A stretch of DNA of 8,966 nt from Bacillota bacterium (lineage in GTDB: Bacteria; Bacillota; Clostridia; Christensenellales; SZUA-584). Shown piece after piece: positions 5,199 through 8,966 of the stretch. The notes beneath the pieces were generated by a model. It did not search any database, was not told where the DNA came from, and was given only the letters and a program-made list of their open reading frames with translations. A program made the translations under genes and the position numbers. Positions within the stretch are counted from its first letter, which is position 1. Each line of letters starts with the position of its first letter. Where the stretch lies: the NCBI GenBank assembly GCA_023436525.1, contig JAEZIW010000020.1, forward strand, positions 1 to 8,966, in the 5' to 3' direction.

Positions 5199-8100
5199 TT
5201 AGTTGTTGTCGGCCAACCGTTTGTAGAACGCGTAGCGCTCCTTGGCTTCCTTCTCGGCTTCGGCAAACAGGTCTCCTGCCACTTCCGGGAACAACTTCTG
5301 CAGCGATTTGTAACGGATCTCGCTCTGAATGAAGTCCTGATAGCTGGCTGTGGGTTCCTTGCTGTCCAGCGTGAACGGGTTTTTGCCCTGTTCTTTGAGC
5401 TCGGGATTGAAGCGATACAGATGCCAGTAACCCGCTTCCACCGCACGCTTCATTTCTTCCTGCGTCTTGCCCATGTTAATGCCGTGGTTGATGCAGGGTG
5501 CATAAGCGATAACGATCGAGGGGCCGTCATAGGCTTCGGCTTCGGTCAGCGCCTTGATGAGCTGGCCATGGTTCGCGCCCATCGATGCCTGAGCCACGTA
5601 AACGTAACCGTAGGTCATGGCGATGGCGCCGAGGTCCTTCTTCTTGGTGCGCTTGCCGGCTGCCGCAAACTTGGCTACAGAGCCTGTGGGTGTTGCTTTG
5701 CTGGCCTGGCCGCCCGTGTTGGAATACACTTCGGTATCAAGCACGAGTATGTTGACATCTTCGCCCATCGCGATCACGTGGTCGAGGCCGCCGTAACCGA
5801 TGTCGTATGCCCAGCCGTCGCCGCCGAAGATCCAGATGGATTTCTTGGTGAACAGGTCTTCATCGGCCAGTATGGCGGTGAGCAGCTCTTTTTCCTTGCC
5901 CGAAGCCTTGGCAATCGCGCCCGGCAGTATGCCCTTAAGCTTGTCGCCGTAAATTTTGGAAGCATCGCCTTTGTTGGCGTTTTCAAGCCATGCGGACAGA
6001 GATTCTTTAACGTCGCCGCTTGTGATTTCAATCGCTTCGCGCACCTTGTCTTTCAGACCTGCGCGGCGTTGAACAACACCTAGGTTCATGCCGAAGCCGA
6101 ACTCGGCGTTGTCTTCGAACAGCGAGTTTGCCCATGCGGGGCCATGGCCGTCCGCGTTCTTGGTGTACGGGCAAGTCGGTGTGTTGCCGCCGTAGATCGA
6201 CGAGCAGCCGGTCGCGTTTGCAACGATCATGCGATCACCGAACAGCTGTGTGATCAGCTTGATATATGGGGTTTCGCCGCAGCCAGCGCATGCGCCGGAG
6301 AATTCGAACAGCGGACGTGAGAATTGCGTGCCGATCACGTTGGTTTTCGGTACGGAAACGCCCGGGTCTGGCAGCTTGGTTGCAAATTCCCAGTTCGGGA
6401 TTTCCGTGACCTGAATATCGGCAAGCGGCTTCATCACAAGTGCTTTTTCCTTGGCCGGGCAGATGTCAGCGCAGTTGCCGCAGCCCGTGCAGTCCAGCGG
6501 AGAAATCTGCATTCTGTATTTGAGGCCGGCAATTTCCTTGCCGCGCGCATCTTTGGTGACATACGCAGCCGGCGCATCTTTAAGATCCTCTTCTTTGGCA
6601 AGGAACGGACGGATGACAGCGTGCGGGCAGACGAACGAGCACTGGTTACACATAATGCAGTTTTCGGGAATCCACTCAGGCACGTTCACGGCGATTCCGC
6701 GTTTTTCAAACTGCGTGGTGCCGGTCGGGAAGAAGCCGCGCGGATCAAACGCCGAAACGGGCAGCTCATCGCCCTTCTGCTCGATGATCGTCTGCAGCAC
6801 TTTCACGAAGAACTCGCCGGCTTCCGCGGGCGCTGTGGCTATCTGCGCGCCTTGTGTTGTGTCGGCCCAGCTTGCGGGATAGTTGATCTCCACAAGGCCG
6901 TCGGCACCCATGTCGATCGCGGTGTTGTTCATGCTGACGATCTTGTCGCCTTTTTTGCCGTAGGTTTTCTTAACAGCCATCTTCATGTATTCGATCGCGT
7001 CTTTTTCGGGGATGATATTCGCCACCTTGAAGAACGCGGCCTGCATGACGGTGTTGATACGTCCGCCCATGCCGGCTTTTTCGGCGATGTCAATCGCATC
7101 GATGTTGTAGAATTTGGCTTTCTTCTTGGCAATCGCGTTTTTAACCTGTGCGGGCAGCTCTCTTTCAAGGTCTTCCAGCGTTGTCCACTGAGAGTTCAGC
7201 AGGAACACGCCGCCCTCTTTGAGGTCGCACAGCATGTCGTAACGCGTGACGTAAGACGGATTGTGGCAGGCCACGAAATCGGCCACGTCAATGAGGTATG
7301 TAGACTGTATGGGGCTCTTGCCAAAGCGCAGGTGCGAAACGGTGAGACCGCCGGATTTCTTGGAGTCGTAGCTGAAATACCCTTGAGCGTACATATCGGT
7401 GTGGTCACCGATGATTTTGATGGAGTTCTTGTTCGCACCCACCGTACCGTCGCTGCCAAGGCCGTAGAACTTGCAGCGCACAGTGCCCTCGGGAGCAGCG
7501 TCAATCTTCTCGCCGCACTCAAGGCTTAAGTGTGTCACGTCGTCGTTGATGCCCACTGTGAAGTGGTTCTTCATCGCACCGTCGAGGTTGTCGTAGACGG
7601 CTTTCACCATCGTCGGTGTGAATTCCTTGGACGAGAGGCCATAGCGGCCGCCAATCACCTTAATGCTCTTGCCTGCTTCGGCGAGAACGGTAATGACATC
7701 CTGATAAAGCGGTTCGCCCGCAGCACCCGGTTCTTTGGTTCTGTCGAGCACGCAAATTTTCTTAACGCTGGCGGGAAGCACGGAGAGGAAGTGCTTGGCG
7801 CTGAACGGACGATACAGGCGTACTTTAATGGCACCCACCTTGGCACCGCGCGCGTTCATGTAGTTGATGGTTTCTTCCACGGCTTCTGCGCCGCTGCCCA
7901 TCAGAATAAGAATGTTCTCGGCATCCGGTGCACCGACGTAATCGAACAGGCCGTATTTTCTGCCGAACGCTTTGTAGAACTCGTCCATAACGGATTCAAC
8001 AATCGCGGGAACAGCATCGTAATACTTGTTGGCGGCTTCTCTGTTCTGGAAGTAGATATCCGGGTTCTGCGCAGTGCCCTGCAGATGCGGATGCTCGGGG

Positions 8101-8723
8101 TTCATGGCGCGTTTTCTAAAATCGGCTATCGCGTCCTGATCGGCCATCGATGCGAGTGTTTCATAGTCGAGCGAATCGATTTTCTGCACTTCGTGAGAGG
8201 TGCGGAAACCGTCGAAGAAGTGAAGGAACGGCACCTTGGCTTTGAGTGTTGCGAGATGCGCGACGGCAGCCATGTCCATAACTTCCTGCACACTGTTGGC
8301 AGCGAGCATTGCAAAGCCGGTCTGGCGCGTTGCCATCACGTCGGCATGGTCGCCGAAGATGGACAGCGCATGAGCGGCAAGGCTTCTGGCGGATACGTGG
8401 AACACGCACGGAAGCAGTTCGCCCGCGATCTTGTACATATTCGGGATCATCAGCAATAAGCCCTGAGAAGCGGTAAAGGTTGATGTGAAAGCGCCTGTTG
8501 CGAGGCTGCCATGCACTGCACCGGCTGCACCGGCTTCAGACTGCATTTCTGCAACCTTCATCTTCTGACCGAAGATGTTCTTTCTATCGTGAGCCGCCCA
8601 CTCGTCGCAGATTTCTGCCATGGGCGATGAGGGTGTGATGGGGTAAATCGCGCCGACGTCCGAAAACGCATATGCCACATGGGCAGCGGCCGTGTTGCCA
8701 TCGATCGTTTGTTTGTTAGCCAT
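5199..8723 (-). CDS. nifJ: Pyruvate:ferredoxin (flavodoxin) oxidoreductase, full length
   Basis: This 1174-residue homodimer-type enzyme oxidatively decarboxylates pyruvate with CoA to acetyl-CoA, CO2 and reduced ferredoxin. The order is the single-chain one: N-terminal pyruvate/TPP domain with YPITPSSPMAE (27-37) and the CoA-contacting SARSLAAHALSIFGDH (111-126); domains II-IV to about 680; a two-cluster ferredoxin domain with C689, C692, C695, C699 and C745, C748, C751, C755; and the TPP domain with GDGWAYDIGYGG (968-979) and LDTEVYSNTGGQ. The proximal cluster ligands are C812, C815, C840 and C1077. All key residues are present and the length is typical for clostridial PFOR. The frame is open upstream to 8882, but the ATG at 8723 is right: AAGGAGG (8730-8736) lies six bases before it and the protein begins MANKQTIDGNTAAAHVAYAFSD as in the family. 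It is monocistronic and convergent with the DUF1538-PII operon. Confidence 0.98.
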   Translation of the reverse strand: MANKQTIDGNTAAAHVAYAFSDVGAIYPITPSSPMAEICDEWAAHDRKNIFGQKMKVAEMQSEAGAAGAVHGSLATGAFTSTFTASQGLLLMIPNMYKIAGELLPCVFHVSARSLAAHALSIFGDHADVMATRQTGFAMLAANSVQEVMDMAAVAHLATLKAKVPFLHFFDGFRTSHEVQKIDSLDYETLASMADQDAIADFRKRAMNPEHPHLQGTAQNPDIYFQNREAANKYYDAVPAIVESVMDEFYKAFGRKYGLFDYVGAPDAENILILMGSGAEAVEETINYMNARGAKVGAIKVRLYRPFSAKHFLSVLPASVKKICVLDRTKEPGAAGEPLYQDVITVLAEAGKSIKVIGGRYGLSSKEFTPTMVKAVYDNLDGAMKNHFTVGINDDVTHLSLECGEKIDAAPEGTVRCKFYGLGSDGTVGANKNSIKIIGDHTDMYAQGYFSYDSKKSGGLTVSHLRFGKSPIQSTYLIDVADFVACHNPSYVTRYDMLCDLKEGGVFLLNSQWTTLEDLERELPAQVKNAIAKKKAKFYNIDAIDIAEKAGMGGRINTVMQAAFFKVANIIPEKDAIEYMKMAVKKTYGKKGDKIVSMNNTAIDMGADGLVEINYPASWADTTQGAQIATAPAEAGEFFVKVLQTIIEQKGDELPVSAFDPRGFFPTGTTQFEKRGIAVNVPEWIPENCIMCNQCSFVCPHAVIRPFLAKEEDLKDAPAAYVTKDARGKEIAGLKYRMQISPLDCTGCGNCADICPAKEKALVMKPLADIQVTEIPNWEFATKLPDPGVSVPKTNVIGTQFSRPLFEFSGACAGCGETPYIKLITQLFGDRMIVANATGCSSIYGGNTPTCPYTKNADGHGPAWANSLFEDNAEFGFGMNLGVVQRRAGLKDKVREAIEITSGDVKESLSAWLENANKGDASKIYGDKLKGILPGAIAKASGKEKELLTAILADEDLFTKKSIWIFGGDGWAYDIGYGGLDHVIAMGEDVNILVLDTEVYSNTGGQASKATPTGSVAKFAAAGKRTKKKDLGAIAMTYGYVYVAQASMGANHGQLIKALTEAEAYDGPSIVIAYAPCINHGINMGKTQEEMKRAVEAGYWHLYRFNPELKEQGKNPFTLDSKEPTASYQDFIQSEIRYKSLQKLFPEVAGDLFAEAEKEAKERYAFYKRLADNN

Positions 8724-8738
8724 ATTTATCCTCCTTAA

Positions 8739-8752
8739 ATGATTGGAATCAT
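8739..8752. promoter_or_regulatory. Palindrome in the nifJ leader next to the ribosome binding site
   Basis: ATGATT and AATCAT are perfect arms around a central GG. The element sits three bases upstream of the nifJ AAGGAGG sequence, in the untranslated leader. The 2-base centre makes an RNA hairpin unlikely, so a protein-binding site is the better guess. Just upstream (8753-8760) is the 8-bp palindrome GTTTAAAC. Confidence 0.35.
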
Positions 8753-8795
8753 GTTTAAACGTAATGATCCGATTGGTTTGCTTGGAACTTAGTCT

Positions 8796-8884
8796 GTTCA
8801 CAATCTTAAATATTATATATTCTTTAGAAGGAATGGTCAATAAAATCCCGCGAATAATAGCGAGAGTCAAGCGGGAGTTCACAA
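8796..8884 (-). repeat. Two direct copies of TTGTGAAC flanking the nifJ promoter
   Basis: The 8-mer TTGTGAAC (minus strand) occurs at 8796-8803, at the predicted transcription start, and again at 8877-8884, upstream of the -35. TTGTGAA is the half-site of the redox repressor Rex in several Gram-positive bacteria, but neither copy has a proper inverted partner at Rex spacing. The nearest is an imperfect GTTCCAA seven bases from the first copy. Confidence 0.35.
8812..8840 (-). promoter_or_regulatory. Sigma-A promoter of nifJ
   Basis: Read on the minus strand, TTGACC (8835-8840) is followed after exactly 17 bases by TATAAT (8812-8817). This is close to consensus and suits a highly expressed catabolic enzyme. 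Transcription should start near 8805, giving an untranslated leader of about 80 bases that ends in the strong AAGGAGG ribosome binding site. Confidence 0.87.
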
Positions 8885-8966
8885 AGATTTTGCAATTGCA
8901 TCTGTACCCGTAATGGGGAAATAAACAAAACGAAGAAGAAATATCATGGTATGCGCGAATATAGAA

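Noticed and set aside
5178..6083. Long open frame on the plus strand opposite the 3' end of nifJ (301 codons)
   Set aside because: It is antisense to the strongly conserved PFOR TPP domain, starts inside the terminator stem, and its product is rich in Cys, His and Phe with no recognisable domain.
6324..8459. Two large plus-strand open frames (401 and 309 codons) opposite the middle and 5' part of nifJ
   Set aside because: Both follow from codon usage of the opposite-strand nifJ. They have no ribosome binding site and no recognisable protein family.
8846..8876. TCCCGC/GCGGGA inverted repeat upstream of the nifJ -35 as a terminator of an upstream minus-strand gene
   Set aside because: The stem has six pairs with a 19-base loop and no upstream gene is visible in the window, so it could be chance.
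8724..8882. N-terminal extension of PFOR by 53 residues
   Set aside because: The frame is open, but the AAGGAGG site and family homology place the start at 8723, and the nifJ promoter lies inside the would-be extension.
8946..8966. Start of a plus-strand gene at the right edge (ATG at 8946 or 8951)
   Set aside because: Only seven or fewer codons are inside the window and the upstream GAAGAAG is a poor ribosome binding site, so there is nothing to support a call.
1..8966. tRNA, rRNA, CRISPR array, prophage or defence genes
   Set aside because: I looked on both strands and saw no cloverleaf-type segments, no regularly spaced repeats and no phage or defence protein motifs.

Overview
The window looks like chromosomal DNA of an anaerobic Firmicute (class Clostridia or close to it). 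The grounds are a long single-chain pyruvate:ferredoxin oxidoreductase, Gram-positive style AAGGAGG ribosome binding sites, a likely TTG start, and a DAHP synthase and an 8-oxoguanine glycosylase resembling clostridial forms. Base composition is moderate, near half G+C by eye. No species can be named from the sequence alone.

Layout, left to right. (1) 1-475: the 3' end of rplU (L21), then rpmA (L27), closed by a strong intrinsic terminator. The prp protease gene that usually separates these two in Firmicutes is absent, and L27 has no cleavable N-terminal extension. The usual downstream gene obg is also absent. (2) 476-771: a 296-base stretch without a gene. It carries a small palindromic MITE-like repeat and then an extended -10 promoter. 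(3) 772-2652: a two-gene operon of an AroF/G/H-type DAHP synthase (entry to the shikimate pathway) and an OGG1-type 8-oxoguanine DNA glycosylase, nine bases apart. (4) 2653-2868: a regulatory region with a perfect 10-bp inverted repeat around a -10 box and a perfect 16-bp palindrome over a second candidate promoter. (5) 2869-5009: a tightly coupled pair. The first gene is a polytopic membrane protein made of two DUF1538 repeats; the second is a soluble protein made of two PII-like domains. (6) 5010-5198: a convergent intergenic region with a very strong hairpin terminator. (7) 5199-8723, minus strand: full-length nifJ (PFOR), with a strong promoter at 8812-8840 and an 80-base leader containing small palindromes. 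(8) 8841-8966: no gene called; it holds one copy of a GTTCACAA repeat and short palindromes.

The most interesting part is the DUF1538/PII pair. A membrane protein duplicated within itself is translationally coupled to a PII-type protein that is also duplicated within itself. The architecture recalls AmtB-GlnK and SbtA-SbtB, where a PII trimer gates a transporter, but the membrane partner is unrelated to either. The PII domains have short T-loops and lack the basic residues that hold ATP phosphates in GlnB. I read it as a candidate PII-gated transporter with unknown substrate and effector. PFOR supplies acetyl-CoA and reduced ferredoxin; nothing visible links it functionally to the convergent pair.
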